Origin: Armatimonadota bacterium
GTDB lineage: Bacteria > Armatimonadota > Fimbriimonadia > Fimbriimonadales > Fimbriimonadaceae
Direction of reading: 5' to 3'
Assembly: GCA_023392285.1 (NCBI GenBank)
Contig: JAEVZK010000155.1
Span: forward strand, 1 to 28,428
Length of the DNA: 28,428 nucleotides
Under the pieces are notes generated by a model that was not told the DNA's origin, ran no database searches, and saw only the letters and a list, made by a program, of their open reading frames with translations. Below, piece after piece: positions 1 through 6,905 of the stretch (positions are counted from its first letter, which is position 1; every line of letters begins with the position of its first letter). A program made the translations under genes and the position numbers.

Positions 1-1
1 C

Positions 2-142
2 ACCTTCGATGAAGCGCAGACTGGTATCGGAGGCTACATCGAAGGCATCTACAATCCAGACAGACTCCACTCCAGCCTCGGATACGAGTCTCCCGACCAG
101 TTTGAGGCCAAACTAGAAAAAGAGAAAGTAGCTGCCACTTAG
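2..142 (+). CDS. IS3-family transposase (OrfB), C-terminal fragment
   Basis: Only the last 46 codons lie in the window; the rest is upstream of base 1. The reading frame ends in a TAG stop and contains the typical end of an IS3 OrfB integrase domain: a Y-I-E-G-I-Y-N-P-D-R-L-H-S-S-L-G-Y run followed by SPDQFE, the counterpart of the usual YNxxRPHSSLGYLSPxxFE block. The family uses a DDE-type rve catalytic domain and copies the element through a circular intermediate. The final catalytic glutamate and the first ORF lie outside the window, so it cannot be judged whether the element is intact. A terminal-inverted-repeat-like sequence begins directly after the stop. Confidence 0.85.
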   Translation, partial: TFDEAQTGIGGYIEGIYNPDRLHSSLGYESPDQFEAKLEKEKVAAT

Positions 143-167
143 TGTCTCACTTTTCTGAAGCAGACCA
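143..167 (+). mobile_element. Putative right terminal inverted repeat of the IS3-family element
   Basis: The 25 bases after the transposase stop begin TGTCTCACTTTTCTGAAGC and end in CA. Read on the other strand this gives a TGGTCTGCTTCAG...GAGACA end, the style of IS3-family termini that start with TG and finish with CA. The left end and the target duplication are outside the window, so the boundary rests on family resemblance only. Confidence 0.5.
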
Positions 168-176
168 GGCCACAGC

Positions 177-545
177 ATGAAGAAGAAACGCCAAAAATCA
201 TTCAGCCGCCCAGAACCTCGCGCCAACGGCGGAGCGAGACGTCAGTGGGCGAGTAGCACCTCTGGGAGAGAATTCACAAGAAACGACTCGGCTTTTGCTT
301 TAACGGCAGGTGCCCGTCGGCCCTATGCTCGAATTCTACTGTCCCGCCACTCGGCTCTGCGTGGAAGCCGACGACGACCAGCATGTCCTCCACCGAGACG
401 TGGTTCGCGATAGATACCTCGCGAATAAGGAATCTACACGCTGCGATTCCCGAGTCTGGATCTCTTCGTGCTCCGCTCGCCGAAGCGGGAACAGTGGCTG
501 CAGCGAATTGGCGAACTGTGCGAAAAACGACGCTCCACCCCCTCG
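177..545 (+). pseudogene. Decayed DUF559 (very-short-patch-repair-like) endonuclease domain gene
   Basis: Pieces of a DUF559 domain can be read in order but in three frames. Around 255-309 the frame gives LWERIHKKRLGFCFNGR, matching the usual LWxxIRxxRLGFxFRRQ start. From 310 another frame gives PVGPMLEFYCPATRLCVEAD followed by DQH and VVRDRYLANK, the core motif of the domain. From about 465 a third frame gives LRSPKREQWLQRIGELCEKR, the normal tail. A TAG stop interrupts the first frame at about 251-253. DUF559 proteins resemble Vsr/restriction-type PD-(D/E)XK nucleases. The ATG at 177 is a plausible original start. The gene lies directly behind the IS3 end and runs into the hairpin repeat at 546. 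It is almost certainly non-functional unless sequencing errors explain the frameshifts. Confidence 0.7.
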
Positions 546-612
546 CCCCCTCCTCAGTTTCCGCCCAATTCCCGAATCCCAGAAAGCTCGCGCCGCGAAA
601 CCGTGGAGGGGG
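546..612 (+). repeat. GC-rich hairpin repeat, copy 1
   Basis: The left arm CCCCCTCCTCAGTTT (546-560) and the right arm AAACCGTGGAGGGGG (598-612) are near-perfect inverted repeats separated by 37 bases. The same arms recur at 16268-16334. The repeat abuts the decayed DUF559 gene; translated, it would give a PPPQF-type proline-rich tail. No other feature is visible from here to 661. Confidence 0.75.
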
Positions 613-661
613 GACCGAACCTAGCTCTCCCTCTCTCCCAAATCGCCACTTTGGACGAGCT

Positions 662-1453
662 TTAGCGGAATCGCCAGATCACGTTGCCGAAGCCATTGAG
701 AAAGTTGGCGCTGTACGCTTTCGCGTGCCCATCGGCGAAGATGATTGGCGTGGTCCCATTGCCGGTTCCGTCTCCGCCGTATCTGGCCATGATCGGCTTT
801 AGCTGCCCGGGCTGCAGACCGCTATAGTTTTGGCCCTTGTAAGCTGTCGTACAGAGATTTACATCTCCAATGAGAGGCAGTCCCTTGCGGTAATCGCCGT
901 CGGGAGAATTTGGGCCGTTGTATGGATTGAACACATATCCTCGCTCCTTGTTGAATCCGTTCGGCGTGGTTGCGAAGAGACCGATCGAGGCGGGTTCATC
1001 GGCTTGAGAGAAGTTCACGGCCGAAGTAAATCCTTCGGTTCCGCCTGGCGCATTCCCCGGCTGAGCAGGCGAGTTGGGATCGAAACCGGTGGCATCGCTG
1101 TAGCCAATGCTTGCATTCTTGCGATTCGCCCAAGAGTCCGCAAACGTGCTGTCCGACGCGTCCGGTGCCACGAATATTTCACGGTTCTTCACATAAGGCT
1201 CCACGAGAGGCGGCCAGATCACCGGGGTCGCATTGGGATCGGTCGACCGCATGGAAGCGGGAACGAAAAAGTCGTCACAGCTTTCCGCGTACATCATGAC
1301 CGACAATCCGAGCTGCTTCATCTGAGCAAGCGCCTTCGTCTTTTTCGCCGCCAATTTGGCTTGTGAGAAGACCGGGAAAAGAATCGCCGCCAAAATGGCG
1401 ATGATGGCGATTACGACTAAAAGTTCAATGAGGGTGAATGCAAGTTTCTTCAA
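662..1453 (-). CDS. Prepilin-type cleavage/methylation protein (type II pseudopilin, DUF1559-like)
   Basis: The 263-residue product starts with a short basic leader and the class III signal FTLIELLVVIAIIAIL. This is cleaved by prepilin peptidase before the Phe (here after Ala rather than the usual Gly), and Glu+5 is present. The hydrophobic helix is followed by the FPVFSQAKLAAKKTKALAQM spine typical of Armatimonadota and Planctomycetota pseudopilins. The C-terminal half is a globular extracellular domain ending with PIIFADGHAK, the 'H-X9-DG'-like tail. The start is TTG at 1453: a TGA lies in frame a few codons upstream and GGAG sits 5 nt before the TTG. Such proteins are substrates of type IV pilus or type II secretion machinery. 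A pilT-like ATPase lies 3 kb away but is not in the same operon. The exact role is unknown. Confidence 0.9.
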   Translation of the reverse strand: MKKLAFTLIELLVVIAIIAILAAILFPVFSQAKLAAKKTKALAQMKQLGLSVMMYAESCDDFFVPASMRSTDPNATPVIWPPLVEPYVKNREIFVAPDASDSTFADSWANRKNASIGYSDATGFDPNSPAQPGNAPGGTEGFTSAVNFSQADEPASIGLFATTPNGFNKERGYVFNPYNGPNSPDGDYRKGLPLIGDVNLCTTAYKGQNYSGLQPGQLKPIMARYGGDGTGNGTTPIIFADGHAKAYSANFLNGFGNVIWRFR

Positions 1454-1458
1454 GGCGT

Positions 1459-1462
1459 CTCC
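1459..1462 (-). promoter_or_regulatory. Ribosome binding site deciding the TTG start of the pseudopilin
   Basis: GGAG on the minus strand, 5 nt before the TTG at 1453. An in-frame TGA about 15 nt upstream excludes an earlier start, so the TTG is well supported. Confidence 0.6.
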
Positions 1463-1533
1463 GTTTCAGTAGATGACGTCCAAAACCGTCGAAAAGTACG
1501 CCTGCGCGATATATTTTGATGCTGCCACCAGAA

Positions 1534-1565
1534 CGCCGCCAACTAAACAGGTAGAGTTGGCGGCG
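1534..1565 (-). terminator. Strong hairpin downstream of nusG, possible terminator or processing site
   Basis: CGCCGCCAACT (1534-1544) and AGTTGGCGGCG (1555-1565) are a perfect 11-bp inverted repeat with a 10-base loop, 20 bases past the nusG stop. No T-run follows on the minus strand, so it is not a textbook intrinsic terminator. It may still end the secE-nusG transcript or stabilise its 3' end. Confidence 0.4.
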
Positions 1566-1585
1566 ATGAGCCATCTGAATGCGAT

Positions 1586-2113
1586 CTAAAGCTTTTCCAC
1601 GTGGTTAAAATCAAGCTCGACCGGAGTATCGCGACCAAAGATATTGATGAGCACTTTGAGCTTTTCCTTTTCAGCGTTGACTTCTTCGATCTTTCCGGAA
1701 AAGTCGCTGAAGGGACCTTCGACGACACGTATCGCATCGCCAACTTGCCACGAGACTTTCGGTGCCTCTTTGCTTGCTTCCAAGTTCGTCATGATTCGCC
1801 GAACTTCGTATTCTTCAAGCGGAACGGGTTTGTTGCCGCTTTGGACGAAGCCGGTTACACCGCTGGTCGATTTCACCAGCTTATAGGTGTCGTCGGTCAT
1901 TTGCATTTGAACAAGGATGTATCCGGGGAAGACCTTCCGGTCCATCTCGTATCGCTTGCCGTTTCTCGTTTGTAGCTCCTTTTCGGTAGGAATTAAGATC
2001 TCATAGATGTCGTAGCCCCAGAAGCCTTCCACCTGAGCCCGGCGGGTGAGGACTTCCCGAACCTTGTTCTCGTGCCCTGCGATTGTATGTACTGCAAACC
2101 AACTCTTCGGCAT
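1586..2113 (-). CDS. nusG: Transcription termination/antitermination factor NusG
   Basis: This 175-residue protein is full length for NusG. The N-terminal NGN domain starts with KSWFAVHTIAGHENKVREVL. It continues with the central IPTEKELQTRNGKRY and KVFPGYILVQM blocks that contact the RNA polymerase clamp helices. A KOW domain closes the protein, with GDAIRVVEGPFSDFSGKIEEV and a VELDFNHVEKL end. NusG couples RNA polymerase to Rho or to the ribosome. The ATG at 2113 is only 2 bases past the secE stop, so the two are cotranscribed. The usual downstream rplK-rplA-rplJ-rplL genes are missing; instead there is a hairpin and a pseudopilin gene. Confidence 0.97.
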   Translation of the reverse strand: MPKSWFAVHTIAGHENKVREVLTRRAQVEGFWGYDIYEILIPTEKELQTRNGKRYEMDRKVFPGYILVQMQMTDDTYKLVKSTSGVTGFVQSGNKPVPLEEYEVRRIMTNLEASKEAPKVSWQVGDAIRVVEGPFSDFSGKIEEVNAEKEKLKVLINIFGRDTPVELDFNHVEKL

Positions 2114-2115
2114 GA

Positions 2116-2358
2116 TTATCTCTTGCTGATCATATCCATAACCATGCCGGTTCCATCACTCAGCAAGGTCATTACAACGACGAGGATCACGCAAAGTGAA
2201 ATCACGATCCCGGTAAGACGTGTCGTCTCCTTCGGGGTCGGCCACACGACTTTCTTCATTTCACGTTTTACTTCGCTGAAATAGCGCTTTGGCCCGCGTT
2301 TTAGATTGGGCGTCGGTATTGAAGTTGGTGTCTTCGGACCCTGAGGTGTTGTGCTCAT
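2116..2358 (-). CDS. secE: Preprotein translocase subunit SecE
   Basis: SecE clamps the two halves of SecY in the inner-membrane Sec channel. The product (80 residues from the ATG at 2358) has a Thr/Pro-rich head, then RGPKRYFSEVKREMKKVVWPT, the amphipathic helix hallmark with VKxExKKVxWP. One transmembrane helix follows, about residues 45-68 (LTGIVISLCVILVVVMTLL). An in-frame ATG at 2400 would add 14 residues (MCHSPFDL...); I prefer 2358 because the extension looks like untranslated leader, but no clear ribosome binding site decides it. It lies 2 bases upstream of nusG, the classic secE-nusG pair. rpmG and a tRNA-Trp, often found just upstream, are not seen. Confidence 0.93.
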   Translation of the reverse strand: MSTTPQGPKTPTSIPTPNLKRGPKRYFSEVKREMKKVVWPTPKETTRLTGIVISLCVILVVVMTLLSDGTGMVMDMISKR

Positions 2359-2625
2359 AGACGTAATTATCCGCCTTAAATCAAAAGGGGAATGGCACAT
2401 TTTACCCTGATGTGGAGAAATTTCGAAGAGCTCCCATTCGGTTGGTCAGCTTTTTAGGCGCCCAGGGAGGCCCTAGCGAGCTAGAGATGATCGAGTTGCG
2501 TCCGAGCCTCTTCGAGCAAGACTCCCCCGCACTTTGACGGAGAACCCGAATCTATAACTACAAAACAATCGCAATAGTTTGAGGGGGGCTAACATTCGCG
2601 TTCTCTACATGGATAAAGTGATTCA

Positions 2626-2638
2626 TGCGTACTACGCA
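2626..2638. promoter_or_regulatory. Palindrome upstream of padR, candidate autoregulatory operator
   Basis: TGCGTA-C-TACGCA is a perfect 13-base dyad ending 23 nt before the PadR start codon. PadR proteins commonly bind dyads close to their own promoters. The assignment is positional inference; no second copy was located elsewhere in the window. Confidence 0.35.
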
Positions 2639-2661
2639 CATCTGAAGAGTGATTCAACCAA

Positions 2662-3252
2662 ATGCCAACGGGCCCTTACAGTGAACTTGAATATTTGATC
2701 CTTGCCATGGTGGGCGAAGGCATCAGCTCTGGCTATGCAATGCGTAAAGAAATGAATCGCATGCGCGGAGGCCGCTGGAGCGCGGAAAGTGGATCGGTTT
2801 ACCGAGTCCTCCGCCGACTGCAAAAGGATGGCCTTGTCTTGGAAGCTCGCAAAGTAGGCGTGCCAAATCGGGAAAGAACGGAATACGAATTGACTCCTAC
2901 CGGCGATGCCACTCTGATGTCCTGGCTGACCTTTCCCCCCGACCGCACCGAAATGGCTTTCTTGGTCGATCCTCTTCGCACCCGATGCTATTTCCTGTTC
3001 CGCCTCAAGCCCTCTGATCAGATCAAGGTGGTCAAGAGCTGGATCAGCGAGAGCAAGATATTTGTCCAGGACCTCCAGCGAGACGTCGACATGCTCGCTG
3101 CCCGCGAAATGAGCCCGAAAGTGGTGGCATACCAGAACCTTCTCCATCTTGGACAAGCTCGGCACGAATGGCTTAGGAAGCTATTGGCGAGCCTCCGACA
3201 ACAAAGTGAAGCCGTCACCAGTCCCGGAGATCGTGTTCTCGTCGAGGCCTAA
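2662..3252 (+). CDS. PadR-family transcriptional regulator
   Basis: The 196-residue product begins with the PadR winged-helix domain, about residues 8-85: LEYLILAMVGEGISSGYAM, a GSVYRVLRRLQKDGLV recognition helix, and the wing RTEYELTPTGDATLMSWL. The remaining ~110 residues fit the helical dimerisation domain (Vir_act_alpha_C-like) with an HLGQARHEWLRKLL stretch. PadR proteins are usually ligand- or stress-responsive repressors, often of neighbouring transporters; no transporter is adjacent, so the target is unknown. It is divergent from secE with about 300 bp between starts, and its last 4 bases overlap the 3' end of greA tail to tail. The ATG at 2662 has no strong ribosome binding site. Confidence 0.9.
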   Translation: MPTGPYSELEYLILAMVGEGISSGYAMRKEMNRMRGGRWSAESGSVYRVLRRLQKDGLVLEARKVGVPNRERTEYELTPTGDATLMSWLTFPPDRTEMAFLVDPLRTRCYFLFRLKPSDQIKVVKSWISESKIFVQDLQRDVDMLAAREMSPKVVAYQNLLHLGQARHEWLRKLLASLRQQSEAVTSPGDRVLVEA

Positions 3253-3752
3253 CGGCTGATGCTGACGACTTTGAACTTCTTCTTCCCGTCTGGCGTGTCA
3301 AACTCGATCGATTCGCCCGCCGAGTGACCGAGCAAAGCCGTACCCATCGGGGATTCGTTGCTAATGAGGTCGCGGTTCGGGTCCGCCTCGATGCTTGAGA
3401 CCACACGAATCTCGAATTCATCTCCGAATTCAGGATCACTCACCAAGACACGCGAGCCAATGCCAACATGGTCGGTCGGAATCGCATCGTCCTCCAAAAT
3501 GTGGGCATTTCCGAAAATCGCTTTCAGCTCTGCGATTCGGTTTTCGACCATCGCCTGCTCGAATTTCACTTCATCGAGTTCGCTATTGTCCTCACTAAAT
3601 TCACCATGCTGAAGGCTCTCGCGAATGCGCTCCGCAATTTCAGGCCTCTTAACCGACGTCAAAGTTTCAAGCTCCTTTTGCAGAGCCGTATAGCCGGACG
3701 GCGTAAGGGCTACACCGGCATGTGAATCGTTGGACAAATTCGTGTCGTTCAT
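3249..3752 (-). CDS. greA: Transcription elongation factor GreA
   Basis: GreA rescues backtracked RNA polymerase by stimulating cleavage of the nascent transcript. The 167-residue product has an N-terminal coiled coil (about residues 15-90) that reaches into the polymerase secondary channel. It includes LTPSGYTALQKELETL, KRPEIAERIRESLQHGEFSE and the acidic tip residues in the SEDNSELDE segment. The C-terminal FKBP-like domain ends with NRDLISNESPMGTALLGH and DTPDGKKKFKVV, matching the GreA/GreB signature. The first ~14 residues (MNDTNLSNDSHAGV) are a short extension compared with the usual ~158-residue protein. The gene is monocistronic and tail-to-tail with padR. Confidence 0.95.
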   Translation of the reverse strand: MNDTNLSNDSHAGVALTPSGYTALQKELETLTSVKRPEIAERIRESLQHGEFSEDNSELDEVKFEQAMVENRIAELKAIFGNAHILEDDAIPTDHVGIGSRVLVSDPEFGDEFEIRVVSSIEADPNRDLISNESPMGTALLGHSAGESIEFDTPDGKKKFKVVSISR

Positions 3753-3787
3753 CGCGCTAGTCGTACTCGGTTCGTTGGGTCCCCGGC

Positions 3788-3793
3788 ATTATA
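3788..3793 (-). promoter_or_regulatory. Candidate -10 element of the greA promoter
   Basis: TATAAT on the minus strand, 35 bases upstream of the greA ATG, giving a leader of about 28 nt. No convincing -35 hexamer is present at 16-18 bases spacing, so the call rests on the perfect -10 and its position in the divergent gap. Confidence 0.45.
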
Positions 3794-3946
3794 CAGGAAG
3801 CCCATCAGGGAATTCTTGATTTTCGGCGTTTTACCCACCTTTGTGCCTTTCCATTCCACAAATCAGGCGGGAATTCTCGTCTAAGTTCCGAACGCATTGG
3901 GCGGGGAAAAGTTCCAGACCGGCAAAGGCGGGTAGATTAGCAAGCG

Positions 3947-4624
3947 ATGAGAGGGCTGCTGACCTTATTGATGATGCTGCCAGCGCTGCTGTTCGCCCAG
4001 TCCACGGACCTGCTCATCACCGTCACCCCAAACTTTCGAACCGGGACCGACCGGGTCGAGCTTGCCGCCGTGAAGGCGGGCTATCCGCAGGATCTGATGC
4101 AGCAGCAGGCCAATGCCCTCTGCCGCAATCTGGGATCGAGCGCCCGAGGCTTCATTGGACAGAACTATAAGATCGGCGACCAAACGTTCACCAAGTGCAG
4201 CTTCGGCACCGACGGGCTCGTGAACCGGACCACAGGCCAGATTCGCCTCACTCCGCTCGTCCAAGCCTTCGCCGGAGCGCCCAGCCCCTACACGGTCGAG
4301 CAGATGATCATCATCGTCCAAGGCATGCAGCCTACCGGCAACACCTTGCGAGAATTTGGCTCAAAGGCCGTCCGAGTGCAAACCAACAGCACACCCTCAC
4401 CGCCACAAATTGAGTATCGAGTCGCCCTGCTCTCTCAAGATCCCGCCGATCTCGTCATTCCTGACGAAAGAACTCCAGAACAAAAGACGCCTGCAAATAC
4501 GTCCACCCAGAGGCAAAAAGGATTAGACTGGACGATGTGGGTCGCCATTTTCACCGCTGCATTGGCCGCCGCCTTTATTGTTTACTTCTTGCTGCTTCGC
4601 ACGTCGACGAGGAGTCGCGGGTAG
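3947..4624 (+). CDS. Secreted, C-terminally membrane-anchored protein of unknown function
   Basis: I do not recognise a family in this 225-residue protein. It starts with a signal peptide (MRGLLTLLMMLPALLFAQS, cleavage near residue 17-18). A ~150-residue extracytoplasmic region follows with two cysteines, at about residues 59 and 84 (ALCRNLG and TKCSFGTDG), that could form a disulfide. After a Pro/Thr/Gln-rich linker (about residues 165-190) there is one transmembrane helix, WVAIFTAALAAAFIVYFLLL, and a short basic tail. It thus resembles a type I membrane protein facing outward. A TAGATT -10-like hexamer ends 8 nt before the ATG, so the mRNA may have little or no leader. It lies 24 bases upstream of the pilT-like gene and may be cotranscribed with it. 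Confidence 0.75.
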   Translation: MRGLLTLLMMLPALLFAQSTDLLITVTPNFRTGTDRVELAAVKAGYPQDLMQQQANALCRNLGSSARGFIGQNYKIGDQTFTKCSFGTDGLVNRTTGQIRLTPLVQAFAGAPSPYTVEQMIIIVQGMQPTGNTLREFGSKAVRVQTNSTPSPPQIEYRVALLSQDPADLVIPDERTPEQKTPANTSTQRQKGLDWTMWVAIFTAALAAAFIVYFLLLRTSTRSRG

Positions 4625-4648
4625 CCTAGCAAAACTTTAGATCAAGCC

Positions 4649-5728
4649 ATGGATATCAATAGCGCAACTCTTCACGATTTTATCGAGATCGGCTTCCACG
4701 AGCGAGCCTCCGACGTCTGCGTCAAAGTTGGAGCACCTCCGACAATGCGCCAGCACAGCGTCTTTAAGCCACTCTCCGGCGGCCCATGGCCCGTTTGCGA
4801 TGAAGCCATCGCGAAACGCCTGATCTATCAGGTCATGTCCGAAAAGCAGCAAAGAATTTTCGAAGACACCTTCGAAATGGACCTCGCGTTCTCCGTCAAG
4901 GACCTCTGCCGCGTCCGCGCCAATATCTATTGGCAGCGCGGTACGCCCGCCATCGTCATGAGAATCATCCCGCTCAAGATTCTCACCATCGAAGAGCTCG
5001 GTCTGCCGCCCGTCCTCAAGGAATTCACCAAGCACCGCCTCGGGCTCGTCCTCGTCACCGGCCCTACCGGATCAGGAAAAACGACTTCCCTCGCCGCGAT
5101 GATTGACCTCATCAACCAGCAGAGGCCGTGCCACATCGTCACGATCGAAGACCCGCTCGAATTTGTTCACCAGGACAAGACTGCCTTCATCAGCCAGCGC
5201 GAAGTTCACATCGACACCGGGGACTTCCAGCCCGCCCTACGTGCCGTGGTTCGAGAAGCGCCGGACGTCATCCTCATCGGTGAAATGCGCGACCCCGAGA
5301 CGATGAGCACCGCACTGCAAGCCGGTGAAACGGGCCACCTCGTCTTCTCCACCGTCCACACCGCCTCCGCCTATGAGACGATGGACCGTATCATCAACAT
5401 GTTCCCGCCCCACGAGAAGCCGTTCCTCTGCCAGCGTCTTGCGGGAGCGCTTCGCGGCATCATCGCGCAAAAGCTCGTCCCAAGAGCTGATGGCCAAGGC
5501 CGCGTCGTCGCGAACGAAATCCTCGTCTGTACGCCCACTGTCTCGAAAGCGATCGAGGATGGCCACTTCTCCGACCTCTATCACATGATGAATGAGGGCG
5601 GATTCTGGGGAATGCAGACCATGAACCAGAGCCTCGTCCGGTACGTGAAGGCCGGCATCATCAGTGAAGATGTCGCCGTCCACTACGCTGGCTTGGCTTC
5701 TGAGCTGAAGCAGATGCTTCGAAGATAG
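4649..5728 (+). CDS. Type IV pilus retraction ATPase, PilT/PilU family
   Basis: This 359-residue secretion ATPase shows the N-terminal PAS-like domain (about 1-110, with RASDVCVKVGAPPTMR) and the RecA-like core. The core carries Walker A GPTGSGKT at 138-145, an Asp box IVTIEDPLEFVH at 163-174, Walker B VILIGEMRD at 208-214, and a His box TGHLVFSTVHT at 228-238. The family forms hexamers at the base of the pilus and powers retraction. Length and motif order match PilT; the C-terminal part (FWGMQTMNQSLVRYVKAGIISE) is also like PilU, so I do not assign one symbol. No pilB, pilC or other assembly genes are adjacent. The ATG at 4649 has no good ribosome binding site. Confidence 0.93.
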   Translation: MDINSATLHDFIEIGFHERASDVCVKVGAPPTMRQHSVFKPLSGGPWPVCDEAIAKRLIYQVMSEKQQRIFEDTFEMDLAFSVKDLCRVRANIYWQRGTPAIVMRIIPLKILTIEELGLPPVLKEFTKHRLGLVLVTGPTGSGKTTSLAAMIDLINQQRPCHIVTIEDPLEFVHQDKTAFISQREVHIDTGDFQPALRAVVREAPDVILIGEMRDPETMSTALQAGETGHLVFSTVHTASAYETMDRIINMFPPHEKPFLCQRLAGALRGIIAQKLVPRADGQGRVVANEILVCTPTVSKAIEDGHFSDLYHMMNEGGFWGMQTMNQSLVRYVKAGIISEDVAVHYAGLASELKQMLRR

Positions 5729-5756
5729 TCGACCCGAGTCTTTTATATGCCTAGTA

Positions 5757-5915
5757 ACGTAGTGAATGGGCTACGGGCTGAAGAGGCGCGGTGGTTATGC
5801 CGGGAGGACGATGAGTCGCTCCGAGCTTGAGAGAGCGCCCAGCTCGTAGCGTCTGGATGGGCTCGAACACGATCGTGGAAGCCCCGCAGACAAGCGGGGC
5901 GTTCCGTTTTTTTCA
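5757..5915 (+). ncRNA. Candidate IS110 bridge RNA in the left end
   Basis: IS110-family recombinases are guided by a noncoding bridge RNA transcribed from the non-coding end, with one loop pairing to the target and another to the element's own junction. Here the ~200-nt region before the transposase is non-coding and rich in dyads. These are CGAGCT (5822-5827) with AGCTCG (5841-5846), CACGATCGTG (5868-5877), GGGCT (5859-5863) with AGCCC (5880-5884), and the strong GC hairpin at 5877-5905. Guide loops and ends cannot be assigned without covariance analysis. Confidence 0.4.
5877..5913 (+). terminator. Intrinsic terminator-like hairpin upstream of the IS110 transposase
   Basis: The stem GGAAGCCCCGC / GCGGGGC(G)TTCC closes on an AGACAA loop and is followed by a run of seven T (5907-5913). 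It is the best intrinsic terminator shape in the window. It could end the pilT transcript read into the element, shield the transposase from outside transcription, or mark the 3' end of the bridge RNA. Confidence 0.6.
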
Positions 5916-5942
5916 CTAGGTTGAGCTCCGGGCGCGTAGCCC

Positions 5943-5947
5943 AAGGA
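5943..5947 (+). promoter_or_regulatory. Ribosome binding site for the GTG start of the IS110 transposase
   Basis: AAGGA ends 7 nt before GTG at 5955. This is one of the few clear ribosome binding sites in the window and supports the GTG start. Confidence 0.6.
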
Positions 5948-5954
5948 ACGACCT

Positions 5955-6905
5955 GTGGAAAGTATAACATTCGTTGGAATCGATGCGTCCAAGGACAAGC
6001 TGGATGTGCACATCGACCGTCCTCATCGGCGTCGCCACTGCTTCGCGAACACTCGAAAGGGTATCGCTCAGCTTTGCGCACATCTCGGCCAAGGCAAGTT
6101 CATCATCGCTATCGAGGCGAGCGGACGTTATGAAGCCCTCGCCCGCCATGAACTTGAAGCGGCAGGCTACGAGGTGAGGCTGCAGAATCCTCGCCAAGTG
6201 AGGCGACTTGCCGAAGGGCTGGGCATTGGAGCCAAGACCGACAGCATCGATGCCGAAATCCTCGCTAGAACCGCGACGCTGTGCACCCCCAATGAGCCTC
6301 GAACGAAAGAGCGGCAACAACTGACCGACGTCTCACGCGCTATTGAAACGCTCAAAAAGGAGCGCTCAGGCCACCTCGTCAGACTGAAAACCCCCGAGCT
6401 TTCGTTGGCCGTGGTCAAAGTGCTGAAAAAAGTCGTTCTCAGCTTGGAACGCCAGATCCAGAATCTCTCAAATGAGTTTGTTCGAATGGTGAAGCTCAGT
6501 CCGCTCGCTGAACGTTACGAACTTGCGATGAGTGTGCCGAGGGTGGGACCGAACACGGCCCGAATTGCCGTGTGCGAACTGCCCCAGGAGCTGGATCGCT
6601 GGTCGATTCGGCAGCTCGCGTCCTACGCTGGCGTGGCCCCTCACGACGACCAGTCCGGGAAGAAGAAGCTGCCGGCAAGACTGCCAAAACACAAAAATCC
6701 CCATCTAAAAGGCGCGCTCTACATGCCCGCGATGGGGCTCATAAAGCATCACGACTGGGCTAGGAAAACCTATAGCAGGCTGCGAACCCGTGGTCTCACC
6801 CACCAACAAGCCATCGTCCCCATCATGCACAAGCTTCTCTTCCACCTTGTCGGAGTCCTTAAACGTGGATCGGCTTGGCAGGCCGATCCACCGAGAAACA
6901 CTTGA
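5955..6905 (+). CDS. IS110-family transposase (DEDD recombinase)
   Basis: The 316-residue protein carries the N-terminal RuvC-like DEDD domain: D10 in FVGIDASKDKLDV, E54 in IAIEASGRYE, and D96 and D99 in AKTDSIDAEILART. The C-terminal Transposase_20 (Tnp) domain contains LAMSVPRVGPNTA, then SYAGVAPHDDQSGKKK with S234 as the likely nucleophilic serine, and PHLKGALYMPAM. Both catalytic parts and the length are intact, so the enzyme looks functional. In this family, recombination is directed by an RNA encoded in the element end. The GTG start follows AAGGA by 7 nt. Confidence 0.95.
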   Translation: MESITFVGIDASKDKLDVHIDRPHRRRHCFANTRKGIAQLCAHLGQGKFIIAIEASGRYEALARHELEAAGYEVRLQNPRQVRRLAEGLGIGAKTDSIDAEILARTATLCTPNEPRTKERQQLTDVSRAIETLKKERSGHLVRLKTPELSLAVVKVLKKVVLSLERQIQNLSNEFVRMVKLSPLAERYELAMSVPRVGPNTARIAVCELPQELDRWSIRQLASYAGVAPHDDQSGKKKLPARLPKHKNPHLKGALYMPAMGLIKHHDWARKTYSRLRTRGLTHQQAIVPIMHKLLFHLVGVLKRGSAWQADPPRNT

